From Deltaproteobacteria bacterium (lineage in GTDB: Bacteria > Bdellovibrionota_C > UBA2361 > JAAYZI01), in NCBI GenBank assembly GCA_012514925.1, contig JAAYZI010000355.1, forward strand, positions 1-13,845: a stretch of 13,845 nt of DNA, read 5' to 3'. Every line of letters begins with the position of its first letter. Position 1 is the first letter of the stretch. The position numbers and the translations under genes are program-made. This document shows positions 7,418 to 13,845 of this stretch, piece after piece. The notes below the pieces were generated by a model. The model was given only the letters and a program-made list of their open reading frames with translations, searched no databases and was not told where the DNA came from.

Positions 7418-8224
7418 TTACTTTGACAGTACCTGGTAATGTCGTAGCTCCTCGTTCGTAATATCGGACGAGGGCACCAACAAATAATGCTTTTCATCTA
7501 CCACTTTAACTTCGCCGTCTTGTGTCAAGAGTTCAAACATGGCGATTTGGTTGGGGCCGAAGAACTGAGCTGAAACTGGCCGACAAATTAGCTCTGGAAA
7601 CATGTCGGAGCAATATTTCATGTCTTGAATACTCTGTACGACCCCTAATCGGTCGTTGCCGCTCTTGGCTTGAACGGGAACTACGAACTGTGACCCGGAC
7701 TTGTTAATGCCGACGTATATCTCATCTATTTCTATCTGACCGACATGAGATACGGTTGTGCGAAGGTGATTTTGAAGAGAATATGACGTAATTCCAAGAA
7801 ATATGTCTATAAGGCGATTGTATCTAACCTTAGTAAGCAGCGCCTGCTCATCGCTTGTAGAGTATTTCTTGACCAGTTCGGGCGTGGAATCCGGGATCTT
7901 GATTTGAAGGACGTCGCTTCGGGGAAGAATTCTATTGATCTTAGATAATTTGAACTTATACTTTCCGTGTCCAGCGAGTTCGATGGTCCACTCCATGTCC
8001 TCTGGAGTGTACTCGGTAAGCTCCGTAGGTAGGGAAGCTCGAAAGCGGAAGGAATAAAGAATATCGCCAACATTTTTCGGAACTCTAATCCCTAGTTTCT
8101 TGGCGGCTTCTATCAGCTCGTCTCTGGTGAAAGCAAGTTCGCTAAGGCCTCGCCGATAGTGGCTCTTGAAGATCTCCAAGACGATAGAATCGTATTTTGC
8201 AGTATCTTTGCGCTCTTTAGGCAT
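7418..8224 (-). CDS. Type II restriction endonuclease, PD-(D/E)XK with Mrr-like QxK motif
   Basis: 268 residues. Likely cleaves DNA at the site protected by the adjoining m5C methyltransferase. The catalytic block is E165-I-D167-E168-I-Y-V, about 17 residues, then V-P-V-Q185-A-K187-S-G-N-D. This fits the PD-(D/E)XK fold with Q replacing the acidic residue before lysine, as in Mrr-type nucleases. Residues 1-120 (including ELAFTRDELIEAAKKLGIRV) look like a DNA-recognition region with a helix-turn-helix-like start. Its ATG overlaps the last 8 nt of the methyltransferase gene, so translation is coupled and the methylase is made first. I infer the nuclease role from the motif and this pairing; the recognition site cannot be read from sequence. 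Confidence 0.8.
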   Translation of the reverse strand: MPKERKDTAKYDSIVLEIFKSHYRRGLSELAFTRDELIEAAKKLGIRVPKNVGDILYSFRFRASLPTELTEYTPEDMEWTIELAGHGKYKFKLSKINRILPRSDVLQIKIPDSTPELVKKYSTSDEQALLTKVRYNRLIDIFLGITSYSLQNHLRTTVSHVGQIEIDEIYVGINKSGSQFVVPVQAKSGNDRLGVVQSIQDMKYCSDMFPELICRPVSAQFFGPNQIAMFELLTQDGEVKVVDEKHYLLVPSSDITNEELRHYQVLSK

Positions 8225-9524
8225 TGACCACCAACCTTTCTCTGGGCGGGATTACGTCGGCTGGAACGTCGAAGTGCTCTGCCGCTTGTGTCATTGTAAA
8301 TTCCAAAAGTCGCGGATTCCCCAGGTCAATTTCCTTTGTGGGCATGATAGGTTTCGCACCTAGAGCCCGTCTAACGCACGCGCCGACGGCACGAGCAAGA
8401 AGGGGCGGTACTGAATTACCGATTTGTCGCATGCCGTGCCATTTCGTCCGATGAAATCTGAACCAGTCGGGATACGAGTGTATGCGAGCCGCTTCTCTTA
8501 CAGTAATGCATCGTGGGAAGACCGGATGAATCGGTCTCGGCGATGTATACGCTCCCCTATCGCTCGCCGTTCCAGCTCGTAGGGTGTTACACAAACCATC
8601 TTTGGCGAGCTTGAAAAACCTACTTACCGGTTCAGTCGTACCCCCCTTCGTCCTTTTAAACCTTGCAATGGACTCAGCGGTGTGCTCGGTGCGCATACTT
8701 GATGTGAGCAAGTCAGGATCATGTTTCCGTGGGTATGAGAAATCGTCCATTGCACGAGACAATCCTCTCAGTAAGGCCGAATAAGTGCTCGGCTCGCCGA
8801 ACTTGGCCTTACAACAATCCGAATCGAATAAATCGTCGTTATCTTCGATGTTGGGAAGGTCGCACAGCGCATCCCAAACAGATGGAGTGGATCTTTCTTC
8901 AAATAGCGGAAGTTTGGTCGTAGTGGTTTTGCCAAAAGGATGTGTCGTTTCTGTAGGATATTTTGGCAGCTGTTGGCCGTTTAAAGCCCCGAGAATAATA
9001 ACTCGGCGCCTATCCTGTGGCACCCCAAAACTACTAGCATTTAAAATCCTATAAGGGCTTCGCACCTGATATCCCTTGGCCTCGAATGCGGAGTAGATTT
9101 CTTTGAGAAATTTGATGTGCTTTCCAACTGTCAGGCCGGCAACATTTTCTAAAACAAATATCTTTGGCCTTAACTCACATACAATCCGAATGAACTGCAT
9201 CATTAATGAATTTCGAGGGTCGTCCAGGGTACGCTTGCCAATCATTGAGAATCCTTGGCAGGGAGGACCTCCAAACACTACGTCAATATGTTCGTTGCTG
9301 AGATTCGCTCGTCGTCGAATTTCCTCACCTGTGAGTTTCGAAATATCGGCGCAAATCGTAGCGCTGTAGGGGAAGTTGAATTCATGAGCTGCGCAATGAA
9401 TTGGATCCAGCTCAACAGCGGCCACTATATCGAATCCAGCCTGCTCGAAGCCCAAGGACATTCCGCCCGCACCGGCAAATAAATCAATCGCTAACGGACG
9501 CTGTTTGGTTTTTGAACTATTCAA
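8217..9524 (-). CDS. DNA (cytosine-5) methyltransferase of a Type II RM system
   Basis: 435 residues. Methylates C5 of cytosine in a specific site, protecting host DNA. Motif I DLFAGAGG (14-21), motif IV GGPPCQGFS (85-93, nucleophile C89), motif VI ENV (126-128), motif VIII QDRRRV (170-175), a target-recognition region about 190-330, motif IX TVREAARIHSYPD, and motif X IGNSVPP (368-374) are all present in order, so it looks intact. TTG start at 9524: it is the first start after the in-frame TAA, and GGAG (9538-9535) is 10 nt upstream. The C-terminal extension after 393 ends with TMTQAAEHFDVPADVIP, which resembles a small helix-turn-helix. Probably co-transcribed with the HTH gene before it and the endonuclease after it. 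Confidence 0.95.
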   Translation of the reverse strand: MNSSKTKQRPLAIDLFAGAGGMSLGFEQAGFDIVAAVELDPIHCAAHEFNFPYSATICADISKLTGEEIRRRANLSNEHIDVVFGGPPCQGFSMIGKRTLDDPRNSLMMQFIRIVCELRPKIFVLENVAGLTVGKHIKFLKEIYSAFEAKGYQVRSPYRILNASSFGVPQDRRRVIILGALNGQQLPKYPTETTHPFGKTTTTKLPLFEERSTPSVWDALCDLPNIEDNDDLFDSDCCKAKFGEPSTYSALLRGLSRAMDDFSYPRKHDPDLLTSSMRTEHTAESIARFKRTKGGTTEPVSRFFKLAKDGLCNTLRAGTASDRGAYTSPRPIHPVFPRCITVREAARIHSYPDWFRFHRTKWHGMRQIGNSVPPLLARAVGACVRRALGAKPIMPTKEIDLGNPRLLEFTMTQAAEHFDVPADVIPPRERLVVNA

Positions 9525-9529
9525 GGGTC

Positions 9530-9750
9530 TTAAACTCCGAAATCGAGAAATGTTCTTTTAACTATGTGGCACAGAAATCCCCGTTTTTCCAAAAAGCTCT
9601 CCAGCTTGCTCGGGGGATAACGGGATGCCTGTAAGCAGTTAATACGTCCTGTTTGTCCCAGTTCCTCAGTGTATTAGCCGAAACACCAAGGTAGTGGGCA
9701 GCTTCATGAACCGTTAGATAATCGGAGGTTTTTAGCCTTTGTTTCTTCAT
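9530..9750 (-). pseudogene. HTH (MerR/excisionase-like) regulator, apparently frameshifted
   Basis: From ATG 9750 the protein reads MKKQRLKTSDYLTVHEAAHY then LGVSANTLRNWDKQDVLTAYRHP, a clear HTH_17/MerR-type DNA-binding domain. After YRHP the frame gives unrelated sequence and stops at 9562. The -1 frame over the same DNA reads SRYPPSKLESFLEKRGF, the expected end of this family (tyrosine, then a K/E-L-E-x-F-L helix), and stops at 9530, 5 nt before the methyltransferase start. A loss of 1 (or 3n+1) nt around 9612-9627, next to a run of five C on the minus strand, explains this. Such small HTH proteins often sit ahead of methyltransferases and could act as RM controllers. A sequencing error is the main alternative. 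A TTG at 9771 is another possible start. Confidence 0.6.
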
Positions 9751-9885
9751 AATCTGTTTGAACGCTACCAAACCTCATCAAAGTTCAGAAGGCTTAAAGT
9801 AAAATCCAAGACTCTCCGGCTATGTCAGCGTCTTAATCTTATCAGTACCTATTTTAATCATCTGTAATCATTGTATCATTTACCC

Positions 9886-9946
9886 AACCGGGTGTTTCAC
9901 GGGTAGGACATTACTTTCTCTGGAGAAAGTGAAATGAACTTCGCTC
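9886..9946. repeat. Palindromic intergenic repeat, copy D
   Basis: Core ACTTTCTCTGGAGAAAGT at 9913-9930, followed by GAAATGAACTTCGC as in copy B (GAAATTAACTTCGC). The outer arms are the least symmetric of the family. It lies between the HTH gene and the 3' end of tRNA-Glu. Confidence 0.8.
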
Positions 9947-9962
9947 GAGATCGGCTAAAGAA

Positions 9963-10035
9963 TGACCCCATCGGGATTCGAACCCGAGTTTCCGGCGTGA
10001 GAGGCCAGCGTCCTAGGCCACTAGACGATGGGGCC
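9963..10035 (-). tRNA. tRNA-Glu (anticodon CUC)
   Basis: Minus-strand cloverleaf of 73 nt. Acceptor GGCCCCA pairs with TGGGGTC (one G-U). Anticodon stem CTGGC/GCCGG encloses CTCTCAC, giving anticodon CTC. The T loop is TTCGAAT within ACTCGGGTTCGAATCCCGAT. Discriminator A at 9963; CCA is not encoded. Divergent from tRNA-Gln. Confidence 0.96.
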
Positions 10036-10077
10036 AAATGTTGAAAAAATACTTTTTACCAAAAGCTTGCGCATAGT

Positions 10078-10092
10078 AACTGCTGAGCAGTT
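10078..10092. repeat. Short palindrome between the tRNA genes
   Basis: AACTGCTGAGCAGTT is a 15-bp palindrome around a central G, about 43 bp upstream of tRNA-Glu and 125 bp upstream of tRNA-Gln. It could be an operator or chance; no second copy was seen. Confidence 0.3.
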
Positions 10093-10167
10093 TAAAAACA
10101 AGGATCTCAATGACCTATCTGCATATACGGTGTTCTTATTGTAAATCGCTGATTGTGTTGTAAGGCC

Positions 10168-10196
10168 TTGTAACGACGCTGATTTGTTAATAAAAT
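10168..10196 (+). promoter_or_regulatory. Sigma-70-type promoter for tRNA-Gln
   Basis: TTGTAA (10168-10173), 17-bp spacer, TAAAAT (10191-10196). Transcription would start near 10203-10206, about a dozen bases before the tRNA. It may also serve the TPR lipoprotein gene, since no clear promoter lies between tRNA-Gln and that gene. Confidence 0.55.
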
Positions 10197-10216
10197 GACA
10201 CCTGAAGTAAGACTGT

Positions 10217-10287
10217 TCGCCCGTGGTGTAATGGTAGCACAACAGGTTCTGACCCTGTCGATCGAGGTTCGAGTCCTTGCGGGCGAG
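10217..10287 (+). tRNA. tRNA-Gln (anticodon CUG)
   Basis: Plus-strand cloverleaf of 71 nt. Acceptor TCGCCCG/CGGGCGA pairs fully. D stem GTGT/GCAC, anticodon stem ACAGG/CCTGT around TTCTGAC (anticodon CTG at 10249-10251), T stem CGAGG/CCTTG around TTCGAGT. Discriminator G; CCA not encoded. A run of six T follows at 10292-10297. Confidence 0.95.
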
Positions 10288-10393
10288 CTCATTTTTTCTT
10301 TGTGTATGGCTTTTCTTTGTGCGCAGTGGCGATTGCAGGTCGAAGGTGATGCTTGTGGGATATCGCCCGACTTATTTTCGAAGGAATTTTATC

Positions 10394-12193
10394 GTGGTGA
10401 GCCACCGCTTGTTTTGGTTGTTGGCGGTAACGTTATGCTTAGCAGGTTGTGCCGCGAAGACAAAGCGCAACGAACCTCTTGCCATTCAGACTCAAAAGCT
10501 CTCCAAATCGCCCATGGATCCAGAGCTGCAGAAAAACTCCAGCGCGATCTATCACTATCTAGTTGGTGAACTTGCGTACCAGGATGAAGACTTCGAGAGA
10601 GCTTTGACCAATTTTGCCAAAGCCAGTGAGCTAACAAGCGAACCAGCACCATCGTTGCATAGCCGTTTGGCAGAGCTTTATGTGCGTGAGGGCAGCCTCG
10701 AAAAAGCCCGCATTGAAATTGAAAAAGCGCTAGAGGTAAATCCGGAAAGTGAACAAGATCTGTTCTTGTATGCCGGTATCTTGGAAACGACCGGCAAGGA
10801 AGACGAATCTTCGCAGATCTATCTGCGCCTGATCAAGAAAGATAAGAACCGCTTGGATGCCTACCTATTGTTGGCGGGACTGTATGCCAAACAGGAACGT
10901 TACAATGAAGGCGTTGCCGTTTTGAAGCGACTGGCAAGGAATCCGGAGTATCGCACGTTAGCCTGGTATCAGATCGGAGGCTTGCTCGAACAAAAAGGAG
11001 ACCTTGACGGCGCTGCCAGATATTACCTTAAGGTCTACTCCGGCGGCAGCAGAGGCGCCAACGCCGTAGCCGATGTAATCCGCGTATATTTGCAAGCCGG
11101 CCGAGTGGATAGCGCGCGGCAATTTTGTCGGCGCGTTTTGGCGCGTGACCCTCATAATGCGATCGCAAGACGGGTACAAGATAGTTTAAATGTCGACGTG
11201 GAGAATTTTACCACGGCAGTGGCGCAGCTACAGGGGATTAAACGCCACTCTCGTGATGCCAATGAAAGTCATCTCAAATTAGCGTTGCTTGAGATAGAGA
11301 AGCAAAATTACGACGAAGCTTTAAGGCAACTAAATTTGGTTTTAGCGGTAAATCCTGAGAATTCAGAGGCTCGCTTTTACCTGGCATCGGTCTATGCCGC
11401 TACAGGACGCTCCAAGGATGCTGTGACGGAACTTAAAAAAATCGGCACGCACGATCCCATGTTTGTGCGCGCCCGGACCTTTGCGGCGTTTGTTTTGATG
11501 CAGTCTGGAGCATTAGAAGATGCTGAACAGGTGGCGCGGGAAGCTTGGGCTATCGACAAGAGCAACCGCAAGGTTTTCTTCTACCTAATTTCAATTTTGC
11601 GTGATGAAGGAAAGTTCGTAGAGGCTGAGAGATTGGTATCTCAGGTAGCTAATGAGTTTCCCGAAGATGCAGAGCTACGTTTCCAGCATGGGGTGGTGTT
11701 GCACGATTTAAAACGCGAAAGCGAAGCTCTTGAAAAAATGGAGCAGGTGATCCGTATAGATCCCGGTTTTAGTGATGCGTTGAACTACATCGCCTACAAT
11801 CTAGCCGAGAGAGGGCGGGATTTGAGTCGAGCACTAGAATTGGTTAAAAGGGCCCTGGAGAGTAAACCCGAAAATGCTTATTACATCGACACGCTTGGGT
11901 GGGTTTACTATCAGATGGGAGACTATGAGAGCGCAGAGAAAGAGCTGGGCAGAGCCGTGCAGTTTTCTGATAAGGATGCCGTAATTCTTGAACACTACGG
12001 AGACACTTTGCAAAAAAGGCGGAAATTTGATGAAGCCCGACAAGTATATAATTTGATCATCGAAATATTTTCCAGCGGCAAGCTTACGAACGGCCGAGCG
12101 GAGGAAGGAAAGGCTGCGGCTGAGCGAGCTAAGGACAAACTCGAGCGCCTCAACATTCTTGAGTCGTCTCCGCCAGCCGGAGTGGAAGATTAG
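10394..12193 (+). CDS. TPR-repeat outer-membrane lipoprotein
   Basis: 599 residues from GTG 10394, chosen because AAGGA (10381-10385) is 8 nt upstream and it yields a standard lipoprotein signal; the frame stays open further upstream into tRNA-Gln, so longer starts are unlikely. Signal VVSHRLFWLLAVTLCLAGC with lipobox LAGC (lipidated C19) and AA following, compatible with outer-membrane sorting. The rest is about 14 tetratricopeptide repeats, e.g. SLEKARIEIEKALEVNPES and YESAEKELGRAVQF, a helical protein-binding scaffold. The C-terminal part (DALNYIAYNLAERGRDLSRA, IDTLGWVYYQMGDY) is typical of TPR lipoproteins encoded next to LolB-like genes. Four nucleotides separate it from the next gene. 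Its partner is not known; a role in envelope assembly is inference. Confidence 0.9.
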   Translation: MVSHRLFWLLAVTLCLAGCAAKTKRNEPLAIQTQKLSKSPMDPELQKNSSAIYHYLVGELAYQDEDFERALTNFAKASELTSEPAPSLHSRLAELYVREGSLEKARIEIEKALEVNPESEQDLFLYAGILETTGKEDESSQIYLRLIKKDKNRLDAYLLLAGLYAKQERYNEGVAVLKRLARNPEYRTLAWYQIGGLLEQKGDLDGAARYYLKVYSGGSRGANAVADVIRVYLQAGRVDSARQFCRRVLARDPHNAIARRVQDSLNVDVENFTTAVAQLQGIKRHSRDANESHLKLALLEIEKQNYDEALRQLNLVLAVNPENSEARFYLASVYAATGRSKDAVTELKKIGTHDPMFVRARTFAAFVLMQSGALEDAEQVAREAWAIDKSNRKVFFYLISILRDEGKFVEAERLVSQVANEFPEDAELRFQHGVVLHDLKRESEALEKMEQVIRIDPGFSDALNYIAYNLAERGRDLSRALELVKRALESKPENAYYIDTLGWVYYQMGDYESAEKELGRAVQFSDKDAVILEHYGDTLQKRRKFDEARQVYNLIIEIFSSGKLTNGRAEEGKAAAERAKDKLERLNILESSPPAGVED

Positions 12194-12196
12194 CCA

Positions 12197-12997
12197 ATGT
12201 TACAGATAAAATCGATAGGGACCCTTGTGGCGTTATGCTTCTTGACCGCTTGTTCTTTCCGAGAGGGAGTGCCGCCCCCACACCTTCCAAAAGACACGGT
12301 TTCGGCCCAGCAAACGCAGGAGATTATAAATGCCGTTAATCAGCGCGCAGGGAAGATCCAGACTTGGAAAGGTTTGAGTCGGACGGTGATTGAAAAGGAA
12401 GATGATGCGCAAAAGAGCACTCTTCGGCAGGTGATCCTTTTTAGCGCTCCGGATCGCTTGCGTCTGGACAATTTGGCTCCAGGCAGCGCCTATACTCTAA
12501 GTTTGTTAGCCGCCGAATCAGGTCGGGTGGTATTTTTAGATACGCAAGAGCAGGTGGCGGTGCACTCGAACCAGAGCGGTCGTATGATAGAGAAAGCCTT
12601 GGGGCTTCCACTAGACGTCCCCGAACTTTTAGCCTATTTGAGTGGATCTGTTCCGGCGGGATCTTTGGCAGAGAGCGCAAAAATATATCATGATTCTGAT
12701 GCGGCGCAGTTTGTCCTGGTGGTGGCGGGCCGCTATTATTTTCTAGACTCTAAAACGCTGCAGCTAAAGAGCGCGCATGTGCGCACTCCTAATGATGACG
12801 ATCTGGAGTATCAGATCGAGTTTTATGATTATAGGGAAGTTGAAAACGTATTTTTACCGGAACGGATAAAGATGTGGATTCCGCGAGAGCGTCTTAATTT
12901 AACCCTGTCCTTTTCCAATTTGATGCTGAACTCCCCCATGCGTACATCCCTTTTTGCAGTTGAGATCCCGGCTAGTTATAAGCAGCGAGAGTATTAG
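12197..12997 (+). CDS. LolB/DUF4292-like outer-membrane lipoprotein
   Basis: 266 residues. Lipobox LTAC with lipidated C19 after a short hydrophobic signal; start ATG 12197 with GGAAG 8 nt upstream, only 3 nt after the TPR gene stop, so the two form an operon. After about residue 50 (KIQTWKGLSRTVIE) the pattern of alternating strands, with FSAPDRLRLDNLAPGS, VVFLDTQEQVAVHS and ALGLPLDVPELLAYLSG, matches the LolA/LolB-like half-barrel fold, including the mid-protein helix expected of LolB or DUF4292 members. LolB inserts lipoproteins in the outer membrane; whether this protein does so or is a relative with another cargo is open. Confidence 0.75.
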   Translation: MLQIKSIGTLVALCFLTACSFREGVPPPHLPKDTVSAQQTQEIINAVNQRAGKIQTWKGLSRTVIEKEDDAQKSTLRQVILFSAPDRLRLDNLAPGSAYTLSLLAAESGRVVFLDTQEQVAVHSNQSGRMIEKALGLPLDVPELLAYLSGSVPAGSLAESAKIYHDSDAAQFVLVVAGRYYFLDSKTLQLKSAHVRTPNDDDLEYQIEFYDYREVENVFLPERIKMWIPRERLNLTLSFSNLMLNSPMRTSLFAVEIPASYKQREY

Positions 12998-13003
12998 TCC
13001 GGC

Positions 13004-13068
13004 GTAACCGCTTACGCGGAGTTAAATTTATTTTCTCCGGAGAAAGTAATATCCATGTGAATGGTTAC
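13004..13068. repeat. Palindromic intergenic repeat, copy E
   Basis: Core ATTTTCTCCGGAGAAAGT (13030-13047, one change from the palindrome). Outer inverted ends GTAACC (13004-13009) and GGTTAC (13063-13068) define a 65-bp unit. The left arm also holds a perfect small hairpin CCGC-TTAC-GCGG (13008-13019). It fills the gap between the convergent LolB-like and permease genes. Confidence 0.85.
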
Positions 13069-13073
13069 AGCGG

Positions 13074-13845
13074 TTACTGTTTTTGCAGACGTAAAAGCGC
13101 TTGCTCTCCGTTTCTCATCGCCCAGCTGGCCACGGTGTGATTAAGCCATAAGACGAAAATAAATGCGCTTAAGCCCAGGCTGTAACATATCCAGATTGGA
13201 ACGCTGCTTCTAAAATCTTCGAGGATGCATGCAAGGATCAGTAACGTCGCGGCCAGAAGATTTGCCCCAGTTAGTGCTATGCTGCTTAGCATATAGAGTA
13301 AGCTGCCTAGACTAGCGGAAAGTTGTGCCGGGTTCTCCCACTGAAAATCCACAAAAAGAGCTCCCAGCCCTACGCCTAAGCCAGTGAGACCATAGGCTGT
13401 TATGCAGCTGAGCGCGGCGGTAACAGCGAGGATTTGAACCGGCGCGTCTATCGCCATAGCGCCGGAAACAAAGATAACAACTGCAATTAGAGTCACTGGT
13501 AAAAGCCAAATACGAAATTTGGCGCGTAGGAACGTTTTAAAATCCAGCGGTGCCGAGGCGAGCAGCCAATAAGCGTGCCCTTCCAGCGATACGGCCGGGT
13601 AAACAAAGCGGCTGCACACAGCAGTGATTACAAACGAACCCATGCACATGTTGGCTAGTACTAACAAGCCGCGCCACCAGACCATTACTACTTCGGTGAC
13701 ATCTTGGTGCTCCCGTAAAAATTGAAAGTTGTACAAATAAATAAAACAAATGCCGATTAGTAAAAGCAACTGTAGAGCTTGACCGAAATCCCGCGCGAAA
13801 AGCTTAAGCTCCTTTCCCAAAATAGCCCGGGTTGATCCGTTCATA
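13074..13845 (-). CDS. ABC-exporter permease, PF16949 type (N-terminal part outside window)
   Basis: At least 256 residues. Integral membrane subunit of a putative ABC exporter; at least six hydrophobic spans are visible, e.g. QLLLLIGICFIYLYNF and ILAVTAALSCITAYGL. Family-type segments are KELKLFARDFGQ, SRFVYPAVSLEGHAYWLLAS followed by APL, FLRAKF, and GALFVDFQWENPAQLSASLG. Members of this family are usually about twice this length, and KELKLFARD normally lies in mid-protein, so the Met at 13844 is probably internal and the gene runs off the window edge. Its ATPase partner is expected upstream, outside the window. Substrate unknown. Confidence 0.85.
   Translation of the reverse strand, partial: MNGSTRAILGKELKLFARDFGQALQLLLLIGICFIYLYNFQFLREHQDVTEVVMVWWRGLLVLANMCMGSFVITAVCSRFVYPAVSLEGHAYWLLASAPLDFKTFLRAKFRIWLLPVTLIAVVIFVSGAMAIDAPVQILAVTAALSCITAYGLTGLGVGLGALFVDFQWENPAQLSASLGSLLYMLSSIALTGANLLAATLLILACILEDFRSSVPIWICYSLGLSAFIFVLWLNHTVASWAMRNGEQALLRLQKQ

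Noticed and set aside
10195..10569. 124-codon frame and the upstream extension of the TPR frame from 10277
   Set aside because: Both run through tRNA-Gln. The TPR gene has a better start at 10394 with AAGGA and a lipoprotein signal.

Overview
This window reads as a chromosomal segment from a flagellated Gram-negative bacterium. It carries a flagellin, two outer-membrane-type lipoproteins in tandem (a TPR protein and a LolB/DUF4292-like protein) and a half of a large ABC-exporter permease. The tandem lipoprotein pair is most familiar to me from Deltaproteobacteria-like lineages, but I cannot place the organism more precisely from sequence alone.

Layout. (1) 1-1640: 3' part of a flagellin whose variable middle domain is replaced by a seven-repeat FG-GAP/VCBS beta-propeller. 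(2) 1912-2271, minus: a small single-span membrane protein. (3) 2498-4753: a tight three-gene operon of two unrecognised, probably beta-rich proteins and a protein that resembles surface-carbohydrate/glycosyltransferase-like enzymes and carries a four-cysteine cluster. (4) 4754-5195: a gene-free, repeat-rich stretch. (5) 5196-9771, all on the minus strand: a restriction-modification island. In transcription order it holds a small HTH gene that appears frameshifted, an m5C methyltransferase, a PD-(D/E)XK (Mrr-like QxK) endonuclease overlapping it by 8 nt, and an Eco57I/TaqI-type N6-adenine methyltransferase. (6) Divergent tRNA-Glu(CUC) and tRNA-Gln(CUG). The tRNA-Glu 3' end faces the RM island. 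(7) 10394-12997: TPR lipoprotein and LolB-like lipoprotein. (8) 13074-13845, minus: C-terminal half of a PF16949-type ABC permease, cut by the window edge.

The most unusual structures are two. First, the flagellin would build a filament studded with integrin-like, calcium-loop beta-propellers; an adjacent carbohydrate-type operon makes filament decoration a reasonable guess. Second, a family of about 65-bp imperfect palindromes with an 18-bp core (ACTTTCTCYGGAGAAAGT) occurs five times plus one degenerate copy, always between genes and always on the 3' side of its neighbours. A separate 26-bp inverted repeat at 4934-5016 lies among them. No transposase, integrase, CRISPR array or phage gene was seen.
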